Shown here piece after piece: positions 44,665-53,808 of a stretch of DNA of 64,000 nucleotides. The notes beneath the pieces were generated by a model, which worked only from the letters and a program-made list of their open reading frames with translations, was not told the DNA's origin and did no database searches. Numbering within the stretch: position 1 is the first letter of the stretch; every line of letters begins with the position of its first letter. The translations under genes and the position numbers were made by a program. This DNA comes from Gottfriedia endophytica (GTDB taxonomy: Bacteria; Bacillota; Bacilli; Bacillales; Bacillaceae_G), in NCBI RefSeq assembly GCF_017814275.1, contig NZ_JAGIYQ010000012.1:62001-126000 (forward strand), written 5' to 3'.

Positions 44665-45693
44665 CTAATTTAGGTTATTTATTTCAATCATAATTTTTTT
44701 TACTACTTCACTTGCTGATACCTCTCGTATAGATTTAAATCCCGTTCCTACCCAGAGTGACATGAGTTGAGGTTCGTTCTTTTGTGCTGCCATCTTTCTA
44801 AAATCCTTTGTCATATGATGAACATGCGGATATGCTGCAGGAGCGATTTGATCGTATTTTGTTAGAAACTGATTTACTAAGCCTCTTGCAGGTCTACCAG
44901 TAAAAGCTCTAGTAACAGCTGTTTGTTTAAATATCGGATTTTTTAATGCTTGCCTATAAGTTTCATTCGTTCCACTTTCAGGACAAAGTAAAAAGGCTGT
45001 ACCCATTTGAACTGCAGTTACACCTAAATTAAGGGCATCCAATACATCCCTTCCATTCATTATTCCACCAGCAGCAATTAATGGTAAAATCGTTAGTTTT
45101 TTTACCATTTTTAAGAGATCTTGAAGTAAATATTGTTCATCTTTCTTCGGATTATTATGAAAAGATGCACGATGGCCACCTGCTTCTATTCCTTGGACAC
45201 ATAATGCATCTGCACCGGCATTTTTCGCAATCAAAGCTTCTTCTGGCGTGGTAACAGTTATCATTATATAAGAACCACTATCCTTTAAATTTGAAATAAT
45301 CTCCGGTGAAGGACAGCCAAATGTAAAACTAATCACAGGAACTTTTTCTTTCAATAATACACTTAGCTTTTGATTCCATTCATCATCATCAAACCTCGGC
45401 TCATTGATTTTACAATTTAAGCGATCAGCTTCCTTTTGAATTTCTTTCTTATATTGAGAAAGTTTTGAAGTTTGATTATCATCAAGACTTGGTACAAAAA
45501 CATTTACTCCAAAAGGAAAACTCGTTAGTTTCCGAATAGTTTGGATTTCTTCCTTCATTTCATTAGCTGTTTTATATCCGGCTGCAAGAAACCCAAGTCC
45601 ACCTGCATTCGAAACTGCTGCTGCTAATTTAGGAGTTGAGACTCCACCAGCCATTGGAGCCTGTATGATTGGAACAGATAGAAATTTTATCAT
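44665..45693 (-). CDS. Nitronate monooxygenase family flavoprotein
   Basis: 342 residues, FMN-binding TIM barrel of the NMO/2-nitropropane dioxygenase family: PIIQAPMAGGVSTPKLAAAV at the start, GADALCVQGIEAGGHRA for the catalytic His region, and IAAGGIMNGRDVLDALNLG with AVQMGTAFL for phosphate binding. It oxidises alkyl nitronates such as propionate 3-nitronate, protecting metabolism. A GAGGTTG...CAACCTC hairpin lies in the 5' leader (45713-45743). The RBS is AGAGGTG. Confidence 0.9.
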   Translation of the reverse strand: MIKFLSVPIIQAPMAGGVSTPKLAAAVSNAGGLGFLAAGYKTANEMKEEIQTIRKLTSFPFGVNVFVPSLDDNQTSKLSQYKKEIQKEADRLNCKINEPRFDDDEWNQKLSVLLKEKVPVISFTFGCPSPEIISNLKDSGSYIMITVTTPEEALIAKNAGADALCVQGIEAGGHRASFHNNPKKDEQYLLQDLLKMVKKLTILPLIAAGGIMNGRDVLDALNLGVTAVQMGTAFLLCPESGTNETYRQALKNPIFKQTAVTRAFTGRPARGLVNQFLTKYDQIAPAAYPHVHHMTKDFRKMAAQKNEPQLMSLWVGTGFKSIREVSASEVVKKIMIEINNLN

Positions 45694-46028
45694 ACGATTT
45701 CACCTCTAAAAGAGAGGTTGTAACCTTTTAAGCTCCAACCTCATGTTTGATTAAATTAATATTCCAATATAGTTCAGGTTTACTAAATCAATGTCGTCAA
45801 CTGAACCTTCTAAAATTCTTTTTTTCTATTTTTCTGAAAAACGCATCCTTTTTTATGTTTCAACGTAATTTTTTTATTTTAAAACGTAATTTTCTTTAGT
45901 TCTTCAACCTATTCTTTTGACTTAAATAAAAAAAGGAGAATTTCTTCTGTGTAACATTCTCCTTTCCAGATTTTTCACACTCTGAAGTCTCATGATCAAA
46001 CTGATAATAATTAAATTATTTAAACTGA
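45694..46028. other. 335-base intergenic region
   Basis: Contains two AACGTAATTTT direct repeats near 45862 and 45884 and a bidirectional terminator (45928-45965, AAAGGAGAAT with ATTCTCCTTT). No gene. Confidence 0.6.
45928..45965 (-). terminator. Terminator after the Ecs-like operon
   Basis: AAAGGAGAAT and ATTCTCCTTT pair around a loop; on the minus strand a run of seven T follows. Confidence 0.8.
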
Positions 46029-47171
46029 CTAGGAAAAAAGTTTAGAAATTACATAAACCACGAACATACTACTTAATAAAATTAAGAATGGTATCGCAAT
46101 TACAAATCTTGCGTATTTACTTATCAATCGATTAGTTCCTTCATTAAAATAAACCCGCATAATCAATCCATTATTGAAAGAATGCCAGTCTCCTTTAGAC
46201 TGCTGATAGATCAAAAATGGAGCAAACAATAGTATTACGATCTTAATTACTGTTGGAGAAAATAAGAACGCCACTGAACAGCCTATTGAAAACTGAATGT
46301 AAAACCAAAAACTAGATTGATCACGAAAATAGATTTTTATAAATGACTCAATTATTCGGAATACCATTTGATCACGTTTAAATATTTTTTGTGATTTTCT
46401 TAATAACCAAGGTCTAGTAGCAAGCATCCTCTTAGTACTATTTCCAGATTTTTCGAGTACATATTTAGTCCATTTCCCCTCTTGATTTTGTTCTAAATAG
46501 ATATCCCGTAAAAAATAGCGATTATATTTAAATAAGGTTTTCACTAACAACATAATCAATATCGAAACGAATAAAATCACAATCACACTAACCACACTGA
46601 ACTTTGTACGGAAACCATACCCAAAAAGAATGAAAAAGATTGAGTAAGTTAGCATTTTACACAAATACTTTTTCCACCACTTATAAAAATGAAGGTGAAT
46701 AAGGCGATTATGTATTGAGAAAAAGATTTTCCAAACCAAGCAATAAAAGAAAAAAAATAGACAATTTATTAAAGTAAAATTGAATTGATTAATTAATATC
46801 GGAAGTAAGAAAAAGACAATTAAACCTAACAAAATACTATTTTTGAAACTAGTAAGTAAAATACCTCTTTTAATAATACCTTTAAGAATAAAAGAATCCT
46901 CTCTAAAAAGTAGGAGATCTGCTTCTTCTACATAAGTTCTAATTTCTCCATCTATAAAGAATAGAAATAGAATGAAAAGAAGGCTATCAAGCGAAAGGAA
47001 ACTTGTCCAATTTGGAAGAACATCCCACATGCTATGATAATACATACCTACAAATATAAGTGCTGGAACTATAAAATAAAAAGCTACTGTCCAATCTACA
47101 ATTGATCTGATTACTTTCCATTTTTCTTTCCATTCTGCTTTTACTCTTCGTACAAATAATGCATGAATCAT
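46029..47171 (-). CDS. EcsB-like ABC transporter permease
   Basis: 380 residues with about eight spans in two groups, separated by a basic loop (about 210-270). The FLIYQQSKGDWHSFNNGLIM segment is typical of the EcsB family. In B. subtilis the Ecs transporter affects protein secretion, intramembrane proteolysis by RasP and sporulation. No EcsC lies nearby, so this is probably a paralogue rather than the main ecs operon. It overlaps the ATPase gene by four bases. Confidence 0.8.
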   Translation of the reverse strand: MIHALFVRRVKAEWKEKWKVIRSIVDWTVAFYFIVPALIFVGMYYHSMWDVLPNWTSFLSLDSLLFILFLFFIDGEIRTYVEEADLLLFREDSFILKGIIKRGILLTSFKNSILLGLIVFFLLPILINQFNFTLINCLFFFFYCLVWKIFFSIHNRLIHLHFYKWWKKYLCKMLTYSIFFILFGYGFRTKFSVVSVIVILFVSILIMLLVKTLFKYNRYFLRDIYLEQNQEGKWTKYVLEKSGNSTKRMLATRPWLLRKSQKIFKRDQMVFRIIESFIKIYFRDQSSFWFYIQFSIGCSVAFLFSPTVIKIVILLFAPFLIYQQSKGDWHSFNNGLIMRVYFNEGTNRLISKYARFVIAIPFLILLSSMFVVYVISKLFS

Positions 47172-47875
47172 AAAATCTCACCCTCTAGAAGTAAATCAAA
47201 ACAGTCCAATAGTGAGCCATCGATTAATTTACAATTTTCTTGTATGTATGAAAGAGTACCTTCAACTACTAATTTTCCTTTTGATAAAATTAAAAATCGA
47301 TCACATATTTTTTCAGCAGTATCTAAAACATGAGTACAGATTAAAATTGCTGCCCCTCTCTGTTTTTCTATTTTTAATACTTTTAAAAATTCACTAATCG
47401 CTCTAGGATCTAAACCAACAAAAGGCTCATCAATGATATAGCAATCTGGATGTGTTAAAATACTTAGCATTAACATTACCTTTTGTTTCATCCCTTTAGA
47501 GAAATTGGATAAATAGTGATGTTTTACACCTTCCATTCGAAAAGAAGTTAATAGATAAGTAGCTTCTTTTTCCCAAATCTCTCTTTTCAAGTTTTTTACA
47601 GATGCAAGGAGTTCTATATGTTCCCATAATGTTAAATACTCATAATAAATTGGTTGTTCAGGAATATAGGCAAAGTTTGGAGTAAGATTAGCAAACTCTG
47701 TTTTACCTTTAAAATATGGTAATAATCCAAGTATTGCTTTTATGGTTGTACTTTTCCCTGCTCCATTCTCACCAATTAGTCCAATCATTTCTCCTCTCTT
47801 AATAGAAAAATGAATGTTATTGATTATCGGTCGATTTTTATCATAACCTGCTTCTTCTATAGATACTTCAATCAT
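47168..47875 (-). CDS. EcsA-like ABC transporter ATP-binding protein
   Basis: 235 residues. Walker A GENGAGKST (35-43), signature NFSKGMKQKVMLML, Walker B YIIDEPFVGLDP, and switch His in LICTHVLDTAEK. The short length and Q-loop AYIPEQPIYYEYLT match EcsA-type ATPases. The RBS is AGAGGTG, four to six bases before ATG. It forms a coupled pair with the permease. Confidence 0.88.
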   Translation of the reverse strand: MIEVSIEEAGYDKNRPIINNIHFSIKRGEMIGLIGENGAGKSTTIKAILGLLPYFKGKTEFANLTPNFAYIPEQPIYYEYLTLWEHIELLASVKNLKREIWEKEATYLLTSFRMEGVKHHYLSNFSKGMKQKVMLMLSILTHPDCYIIDEPFVGLDPRAISEFLKVLKIEKQRGAAILICTHVLDTAEKICDRFLILSKGKLVVEGTLSYIQENCKLIDGSLLDCFDLLLEGEIL

Positions 47876-47936
47876 TGGACACCTCTTCTATTATTTCTAT
47901 CAGACCATTCTCAAAGTATAGTAAATTTAGTTGTAA

Positions 47937-48566
47937 TTAATTTATAACTTGATTAACATCAATTACTAGGTTTGCTTTACTGATTGGATTTTCATTTTTC
48001 AAATAATATTCTTCACCTTTCCAGTATCTACGTTTGTACTTTTCAATAATGTCCATCTCAACCCCTAAATAACTGTCTCTTTTTCTCACTCGATCATACC
48101 GAGTTTCTTTATCACAATTTAAGTAAATTACATAATCGAAATACTGTCTCCATTCAGTTCGTTGAAGAAACACACCCTCAATTAAAATTAAATTGTAATT
48201 ACATATAGGAAGAATTTTATGTTGAATACGATCATGAGTTTTATCATAAAAAGGAAGGTTTATTGAAGTCACTTTTTCTTTTATACTCAAGAATAATTTT
48301 TCTGTAAGTTTTTCAATGTCCCATTGGAGAAAATAATATTCGTACCACTCTTCATAGGAAGTAGCATATCTTTTGCTCCTTTGAACAATATGGTCGTCAA
48401 TGTGGATGAGTAGCCCTTCTATCCCATTTAAACTAAGTTCACTTTTTAGACTAAGAGCAAAGGTGGACTTCCCTGCTCCGCTTAATCCATCAATTCCTAA
48501 AATAAATGGCTCATTTTTATCATGAGTTTTTAAAAGTTTTAAAATTTTTTCTATATGACTATTCAT
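47937..48566 (-). CDS. Uridine kinase-like P-loop kinase
   Basis: 209 residues. The P-loop is GIDGLSGAGKST (24-35). HIDDHIVQRSKRY follows like the substrate loop of uridine/phosphoribulokinase relatives, then LILIEGVFLQR and RVRKRD as lid. It probably phosphorylates a nucleoside or sugar, but is shorter than true uridine kinases and the substrate is unknown. The RBS is AGGTGATC before ATG. Confidence 0.83.
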   Translation of the reverse strand: MNSHIEKILKLLKTHDKNEPFILGIDGLSGAGKSTFALSLKSELSLNGIEGLLIHIDDHIVQRSKRYATSYEEWYEYYFLQWDIEKLTEKLFLSIKEKVTSINLPFYDKTHDRIQHKILPICNYNLILIEGVFLQRTEWRQYFDYVIYLNCDKETRYDRVRKRDSYLGVEMDIIEKYKRRYWKGEEYYLKNENPISKANLVIDVNQVIN

Positions 48567-48724
48567 TTGATCACCTACAATAAATTTCTAAACAATAGCC
48601 CGAAAATTATCACTATTCTTTAATCATACATTATTTTGATTTTGAGTGTAAGATTTCTTCATCACATGTTTTTCTACTTTAGTTTAATGATAGTAATTAA
48701 AGACTTTAAATAAATGAACCAATG

Positions 48725-48762
48725 AAAAAAGGATAGATTAAATAAAAGAATCTACCCTTTTA
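48725..48762 (-). terminator. Hairpin terminator
   Basis: AAAAGGATAGATT and AATCTACCCTTTT pair around a short loop; usable in both directions. Confidence 0.7.
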
Positions 48763-48787
48763 CGATTACTTTATTGTTTTGTTATTG

Positions 48788-49009
48788 GATGTTTTCGTAT
48801 ACATTGTTGCTAATTTAGAATGCGCTAGTTGATTACAACTCCAGGATACTCGCTTTCCGTAGGGCGTGAGCTGAGCCTCCTCGGCCAGCCTGCGGGGTCT
48901 CAGCGTTCCCGCTATTCCCACAGGAGTCCCGCACCTTCCATTGTAATCAACTTCTGTCATTAAAGTTACAAATCTCAAAAACAAAATTCCTTTTAGAAAA
49001 GAGACACCC
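48788..49009 (+). repeat. Copy F of the GGCTSTTTT palindromic repeat (MITE-like)
   Basis: Starts GGATGTTTTCGTATACATTGTTGC and ends GAAAAGAGACACCC. The outer stem is the GATTACAA/TTGTAATC type as in copies E and G. Homology with copy E continues about 95 bases beyond the right end. A predicted 90-codon frame on the minus strand is an artefact of this repeat. Confidence 0.88.
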
Positions 49010-49136
49010 ATGCTATTAAAATTCGCAGCATGGTCCATGAAATAAGGAATTCATCTTATAATGATTGTCTATTAAGATGTTATTTTCAATGGAGCCTTTT
49101 ATTTACTAGTTCAATACGGTACATGAAATTTCTTTT

Positions 49137-49496
49137 TTACGTAGTTGACACTAATAGCAAAGTTATTAATGGAACTAAGAAATTACTAAAAATCACATGA
49201 TTCCATCCATTCCCCGTATTATGATTTTTATTTTTACGGATATCTTCTATATGAACGAAACCTGCACCACACCAAAATACTGCAGTTGCAATAGCTACAG
49301 CAATTCGAAACTCGCCATGAAACCATTTGCACATAACTCCTAAAATTCCTAAAGCTAGATCGGCATATCCAACTTCTTTTTGAAATTGATTCGATTCCCA
49401 TCCAATATACTTTGCTACTTGTTCAGTATTAAATAAATGTCCCATTCCATAAAACAATCCAGCAATACCAATTTGAATAACTAAAAGATAAAACAA
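49137..49496 (-). CDS. DUF6790-like membrane protein
   Basis: 119 residues with about four spans. The GMGHLFNTEQVAKYIGWESN and EVGYADLALGILGVMCKWFH segments match a family of small membrane proteins known as DUF6790. The function is unknown. The start is a TTG at 49496 without a visible RBS; no ATG fits the N-terminal span, so the true start is uncertain. Confidence 0.7.
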   Translation of the reverse strand: MFYLLVIQIGIAGLFYGMGHLFNTEQVAKYIGWESNQFQKEVGYADLALGILGVMCKWFHGEFRIAVAIATAVFWCGAGFVHIEDIRKNKNHNTGNGWNHVIFSNFLVPLITLLLVSTT

Positions 49497-49626
49497 AAAC
49501 GTTACAAAAAAAGTCGTATGACTAATTAATAGATACTGACACTGAGTATTTTTTAAGTTTCTATTAAACTAAAATGTTGATATTCTTGAGAGTGCTCTCA
49601 CTAACATAGATGCGAGCAACTTCAAT

Positions 49627-50010
49627 TTATCTTACAGACTCTTTATTGTACCCTCTTTCCCCATAAGGCTGTAGCTTATCTAGCCACTTATTTTCTAATT
49701 TTTCTAACTCATATTTATATTTTTTTAGTTCATCTTGGTGAATGATAATTTCCTCTTTTGGCTTAATCTGTTCTAGCACTTCAAATAGAAAATTTTCTTC
49801 GCCAAACTCTTTCCAATCCTTTTGTAAGTCTTTATTAATATGCATTCCTAATTTTAATGTAAACTTTTCGCGATTATAGATCCCATCAAGATTTAAACTT
49901 CCACCAACAAGTATTTTATCGTTGACATTATTTTTTATTTGGTAAACCCCCATTGGACGATGAGTTTGTTTATATTCCTTTATGATTTCTTTTCGATTTT
50001 GGTTTTTCAT
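49627..50010 (-). CDS. GIY-YIG-like nuclease domain protein
   Basis: 127 residues. The GIY-YIG core is altered: MGVYQIKN stands for GIY and KILVGGSLNL for YIG, followed by a conserved region WKEFGEENFLFEVLE with the family Glu. The third basic residue is not clear, so activity is uncertain. It lies 22 bases downstream of the DUF2087 regulator, so the two form an operon. The RBS is GGGGAGG, five bases before ATG. Confidence 0.78.
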   Translation of the reverse strand: MKNQNRKEIIKEYKQTHRPMGVYQIKNNVNDKILVGGSLNLDGIYNREKFTLKLGMHINKDLQKDWKEFGEENFLFEVLEQIKPKEEIIIHQDELKKYKYELEKLENKWLDKLQPYGERGYNKESVR

Positions 50011-50032
50011 TTTTTCCTCCCCTTTCTGATAT

Positions 50033-50800
50033 TCACTTCGTTTTTATCCAATATTTACTTCCATCTGGATTTCGTTCAAGTAATCCGTAATCTATTAAAT
50101 ATCTTCTGATTGTTACAACATCGTCAAAAACCTTTTTGAGTATTTCATTTACTTCTTTTTCTGTATATTCTTTACTTGCATCAAACCTTTTAATGATGTG
50201 CATCAATATTGCAATTTTACGCTTTTGTTTTTTAGGGAACTCTGATAAAGGTCCTTCTAAGCCTTGCTTAAAATATGCTTTTAAAATTTCTTCATTTTCT
50301 GTCTCTGTAATTGAATACCTTTCATCAAACATCTTAGGAGTTCGATGTATGTTTATAAATTTATTTGGATTTGAGATCTTTTCATCAACAAGTTCCATGA
50401 TTGCAAGAAATAGTTTAGCCTGCTTCATTTTCTCTTTTAACATAAAACGGTGATTCCTAATCGTTGATGTACTTCCTCCATTTATTTCATTCATCACTTC
50501 TTTATCCGTTAAACCCATATAAAATAGTTTCACAAGATTATTTTGTAGTTCTGTAAGACCAGTTAATTTTTTATCCATTGACGTCAAATAATCAAACATT
50601 GAGGTGTGTTCGTTTGCTATATGAATTTGCGTAAATTTTTCTGCCTCATAAAATACATCATCCTCAGTGTAAATAATTCCTTTTATAAATTTACTTCCAC
50701 AAACTAAACAGACAAACTCATCTGTCTTCTCATCATAAATATATCCTCGTTTTAATTCTTCAACAGATGCGTTCCAAAATATTTCCGTAATATCTTTCAT
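50033..50800 (-). CDS. DUF2087 domain transcriptional regulator
   Basis: 255 residues. The N-terminal part has CLVCG and a second His pair (HIANEH), a possible zinc site. A LuxR-like HTH lies at about 80-130 (LTELQNNLVKLFYMGLTDKE, STSTIRNHRFMLKEKM), and the C-terminal DUF2087 domain at about 180-253 (EKEVNEILKKVFDDVVTIRR, LIDYGLLERNPDGSKYW). It probably regulates itself and the GIY-YIG gene. The RBS is GGAG, 11 bases before ATG. Confidence 0.87.
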   Translation of the reverse strand: MKDITEIFWNASVEELKRGYIYDEKTDEFVCLVCGSKFIKGIIYTEDDVFYEAEKFTQIHIANEHTSMFDYLTSMDKKLTGLTELQNNLVKLFYMGLTDKEVMNEINGGSTSTIRNHRFMLKEKMKQAKLFLAIMELVDEKISNPNKFINIHRTPKMFDERYSITETENEEILKAYFKQGLEGPLSEFPKKQKRKIAILMHIIKRFDASKEYTEKEVNEILKKVFDDVVTIRRYLIDYGLLERNPDGSKYWIKTK

Positions 50801-51179
50801 AACAAACGTTTCTCCATTCGGTTTACTTTATTTATAGATATAATATTACAACATCTATATATTTTCAATAGTTATTAGTCCTATTTTACCTAACATAACA
50901 AAGAAATGTTTAAGATAATTATAAACAAATTGTAAAATTGTTTGAATTTGACAGATTGTATAAGTCCTCAATTATAAATGATCCTATTTAAACACTTCAG
51001 TTATTTGTCAAAATAATTAACTTTATTAGGACCTTCAATTATTGGTCTTTTTTTCGCTTTCAACAGTCTGTCACATACTGTTTACTACTCTAGAAAGTCA
51101 CAAATTGAAATAAAAAAATTAAGATGCTTTAAGACATCTTAATTTATACTTTCTATTTACTTAATAAAAGTACAGCAAA
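50801..51179. other. Intergenic region with possible plus-strand transcript
   Basis: TTGACA at 50949 with TTATAA 18 bases on is promoter-like on the plus strand; 80 bases later AGGACC...GGTC followed by TTTTTTT (51028-51057) is terminator-like. A short RNA between them is possible. No ORF with an RBS is seen. Confidence 0.35.
51113..51147 (-). terminator. Terminator after the 173-residue gene
   Basis: AAATTAAGATG and CATCTTAATTT pair around CTTTAAGA, downstream of the 51180 stop. Confidence 0.75.
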
Positions 51180-51701
51180 TTAATTATGATTTGATTTTGA
51201 AATTAGGTAATGACTAAACTTTTGAGAAGTTCCATAACGCATAATCTCTTTTATTAAATTCTTATCTTCATCTGAAATTGAATTTTTAATTAACCCACTA
51301 TCTTCTTGTATAGATACTGGAATTAAGTCTCCATTTTGATAATCAAAATTAATTATTTTTCTAGTATTATCTCCTTCTACACTTAAGGTGATTCCTTCAT
51401 TTAACATTGCGTAACCTACTATTTCATACTTCTTTCTGAATAATTCCTCTACATCGGCAAAAGCAATAAAATCTTCTTCACCTTCGTTGTACACTGCATC
51501 TTTATCGAATTTTACAGACATACCTACTGGATCATCAACATCTCTAGAGTCTTCATAGATAATTTCATTTATTCTTCCCGAATGATAAATAGGTTCTTCA
51601 TCATTTAAACAATAGAGTGCACTTTTCTTAATAATTTCAACTCGATCCCCTTCATTTACTGTTAACTCATTTTGGTTCCCAAATACGTTATAATAGTTCA
51701 T
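51180..51701 (-). CDS. Hypothetical protein, 173 residues
   Basis: Acidic soluble protein, likely mostly beta in the first 120 residues (VNEGDRVEIIKKSALYCLND, YHSGRINEIIYEDSRDVDDP), which resembles small beta-barrel (SH3-like) domains, with a helical end. No family recognised. The RBS is GGGAGGG, eight bases before ATG. Single gene with its own terminator. Confidence 0.75.
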   Translation of the reverse strand: MNYYNVFGNQNELTVNEGDRVEIIKKSALYCLNDEEPIYHSGRINEIIYEDSRDVDDPVGMSVKFDKDAVYNEGEEDFIAFADVEELFRKKYEIVGYAMLNEGITLSVEGDNTRKIINFDYQNGDLIPVSIQEDSGLIKNSISDEDKNLIKEIMRYGTSQKFSHYLISKSNHN

Positions 51702-51890
51702 TTAATGTACCCTCCCGATTGTAGATTAGTTATTGCGATACACTTTTCACACTAAAGAGTTATGTATTTTAGAGATTTTCTTACTTTTTAGTAATTCCCA
51801 TACTAGCTGTTTTATAACTCCCTTTTTTTCTAAATGGAAAGCGTGTGGATTTTATCAAATATCAACGATTTTTTTAGAGTAAATTATGTA

Positions 51891-51946
51891 AAAAAGTACC
51901 CTATAGGTAGACTTTTTTGAGTTTCTACTCTATAGGGTACTTTTTA
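51891..51946 (-). terminator. Strong terminator after the 55-residue gene
   Basis: AAAAAGTACCCTATAG plus GTAGA pair with TCTAC and CTATAGGGTACTTTTT. It lies 17 bases after the stop of the small membrane ORF. The DNA 51702-51890 shows no gene. Confidence 0.88.
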
Positions 51947-51962
51947 TTTTCACTCTATTTTA

Positions 51963-52130
51963 TTATTTTTCTTTTGATCGCAAAACATAATGTACAACTA
52001 AAAGGAGTCCTGCTATAACTAAGCATATATAACTTAGAGTATTTTTGTTTTGTACTGTAAAAGGAAAATCTAACCCTGTCCAACGCGTTGCAAAACCAGT
52101 AACACAAAATATTAGAAATAAGAAAAACAC
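51963..52130 (-). CDS. Small two-span membrane protein, 55 residues
   Basis: A GTG at 52130 opens a frame with two spans (FFLFLIFCVTGFATRW, and LSYICLVIAGLLLVVHYVLR) and a basic end RSKEK. It lies 48 bases after exoA and is followed by a strong terminator, so it looks like the last gene of the exonuclease operon. No good RBS is seen for GTG; GGAG lies further up next to an ATT, so the start is open. Confidence 0.5.
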   Translation of the reverse strand: MFFLFLIFCVTGFATRWTGLDFPFTVQNKNTLSYICLVIAGLLLVVHYVLRSKEK

Positions 52131-52178
52131 TAAAGATCTAATTTAATAAGCACTCCATTCTTTTGGTATAACTATTTT

Positions 52179-52934
52179 TTATTTAAAAATTTCAAGAACT
52201 ACAGGACAATGATCACTACCTACTATTTCTGAATGGATGTTTGCATCATTTATTTCATTTACAATTCGATTTGAAACAATAAAATAATCAATACGCCACC
52301 CTATGTTTCTTTCTCGAACTTTATTCATATATGACCACCAAGTATAGGCACCTTCTTTATCCGGATTAAGGAAGCGAAACGTATCAGTAAAACCTTCTTG
52401 TTGTAGTAATGTCATTTTTTCACGTTCTTCTTTTGTAAAACCAGAATTTTTGAGATTTGATTTTGGATTCTTCAAGTCAATTTCATTATGAGCTACATTC
52501 AAATCACCACATAAAATAATTGGCTTTATTTGATCCAATTGTTTTAAATAGTTACGTAGTCTATCCTCCCATACTAATCGATAATCTAGTCTAGCCAAGT
52601 CTCGTTTAGAATTTGGAGTATACACATTGATTAAAAAGAACTTTTCAAATTCAAGAGTCATGACTCTACCTTCGTCATCTTCTTCTTTATCATCAATTCC
52701 AGTTCGAATAGTAAGTGGTTCTATCTTTGTAAAAACCGCTGTTCCCGAATAACCTTTTTTTACTGCAGAATGCCAATATTGATGATACCCATCAAGTTCT
52801 AACTTGATCTGTCCCTCTTGACATTTTGTTTCCTGAATACAGAAAATGTCAGCATTTTCATTTTTAAAATACTCTAAAAAACCCTTACTCACGCATGCTC
52901 TTATGCCGTTTACATTCCAAGAAATTAACTTCAT
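52179..52934 (-). CDS. exoA: Exodeoxyribonuclease III / AP endonuclease
   Basis: 251 residues of the Xth/ExoA family. SWNVNGIRA, IQETKC (metal Glu), CGDLNVAH, and GSDHCPV (catalytic Asp-His) are all present. It cleaves abasic sites and trims 3' ends in base excision repair; in bacilli ExoA also protects dormant spores. It overlaps the preceding exonuclease gene by four bases. Confidence 0.95.
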   Translation of the reverse strand: MKLISWNVNGIRACVSKGFLEYFKNENADIFCIQETKCQEGQIKLELDGYHQYWHSAVKKGYSGTAVFTKIEPLTIRTGIDDKEEDDEGRVMTLEFEKFFLINVYTPNSKRDLARLDYRLVWEDRLRNYLKQLDQIKPIILCGDLNVAHNEIDLKNPKSNLKNSGFTKEEREKMTLLQQEGFTDTFRFLNPDKEGAYTWWSYMNKVRERNIGWRIDYFIVSNRIVNEINDANIHSEIVGSDHCPVVLEIFK

Positions 52935-53545
52935 TTACTCTTCTCCGTTTTAAGTTTTCGATTTACTAGTGATGAACGATAACTAATTTCATCCATATAG
53001 CCAAAATGAATGCTTGTCCGATCATACAAATCATCGAATGACTGAATTTCATTTACTTTTGTTAAATAAAGAAACAGTTTTGCACAAGCTTCAGCATCCG
53101 CTAACGCATGATGGTGATTTTCTAATTTAATTCCAAATTGGTTTGATAAAAAATCTAATGAGTATCGAGGTTGCTTGGGCAACACTCTTTTAGCTAATTG
53201 CAAAGAGCATAATAAATATTTTTCTACTGGACGAATACTGTATCTTGCAATACTATCTCTTAATGCATACCCGTCAAAAGGTAGATTATGAGCGACCAAT
53301 GTTTTTCCCATTAATTGATCTTTAATAGAATCATAGAATTCAGGAAACGTAGGAGCATCCTTGACATCATCTGGATTTATCCCATGTACTGAAATATTCA
53401 TTGAATTAAAATACTCTTCTGGATTTATTAATGAATAAATTTGATCTACAATTTCACCTTGTTCTACAAAAACAAAACCTGCTGCACAAATACTTTGTCT
53501 ATTATAATTCGCTGTTTCAAAATCAAACGCAACAAATGATTTCAT
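52931..53545 (-). CDS. DEDDh 3'-5' exonuclease (DnaQ/PolC epsilon-like)
   Basis: 204 residues. Exo I FDFETAN (Asp8, Glu10), Exo II VAHNLPFDGYAL, and Exo III HHALADAEA (His, Asp) define an RNase T/DnaQ-type exonuclease. It is translationally coupled to exoA (four-base overlap), pointing to a shared DNA repair role. The RBS is AAGGAAG. Confidence 0.9.
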   Translation of the reverse strand: MKSFVAFDFETANYNRQSICAAGFVFVEQGEIVDQIYSLINPEEYFNSMNISVHGINPDDVKDAPTFPEFYDSIKDQLMGKTLVAHNLPFDGYALRDSIARYSIRPVEKYLLCSLQLAKRVLPKQPRYSLDFLSNQFGIKLENHHHALADAEACAKLFLYLTKVNEIQSFDDLYDRTSIHFGYMDEISYRSSLVNRKLKTEKSK

Positions 53546-53585
53546 CTATTTTTCTTCCTTTTCTATTTCATTGTAAAAACAATTG

Positions 53586-53808
53586 ATTATTTTCGTAAAC
53601 TTTGTTGCTATTTTAGAATGCGTTAGTTGATTACAACTCCAGGTTGCTCGCTTTCCGTGGGGCGTGAGCTGAGCCTCCTCGTCACTATCGCTCCTGCGGG
53701 GTCTCAGCCTTCCCGCTATTCCCACAGGAGTCTCGCACCTTCCATTGTAATCAACTTCTGTCTTTAAAATTAATAATCTCTAAAGCAACAATCTTTTAGA
53801 ATCTAGGC
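53586..53808 (+). repeat. Copy G of the GGCTSTTTT palindromic repeat (MITE-like)
   Basis: Starts near TTATTTTCGTAAACTTTGTTGC and ends AAGCAACAATCTTTTAGAATC. The outer stem GATTACAA/TTGTAATC matches copies E and F. The core is complete (CCTCGTCACTATCGCTCCTG loop). Confidence 0.88.

Noticed and set aside
48766-49038. 90-codon minus-strand ORF
   Set aside because: It coincides with repeat copy F, with the same artefact translation.
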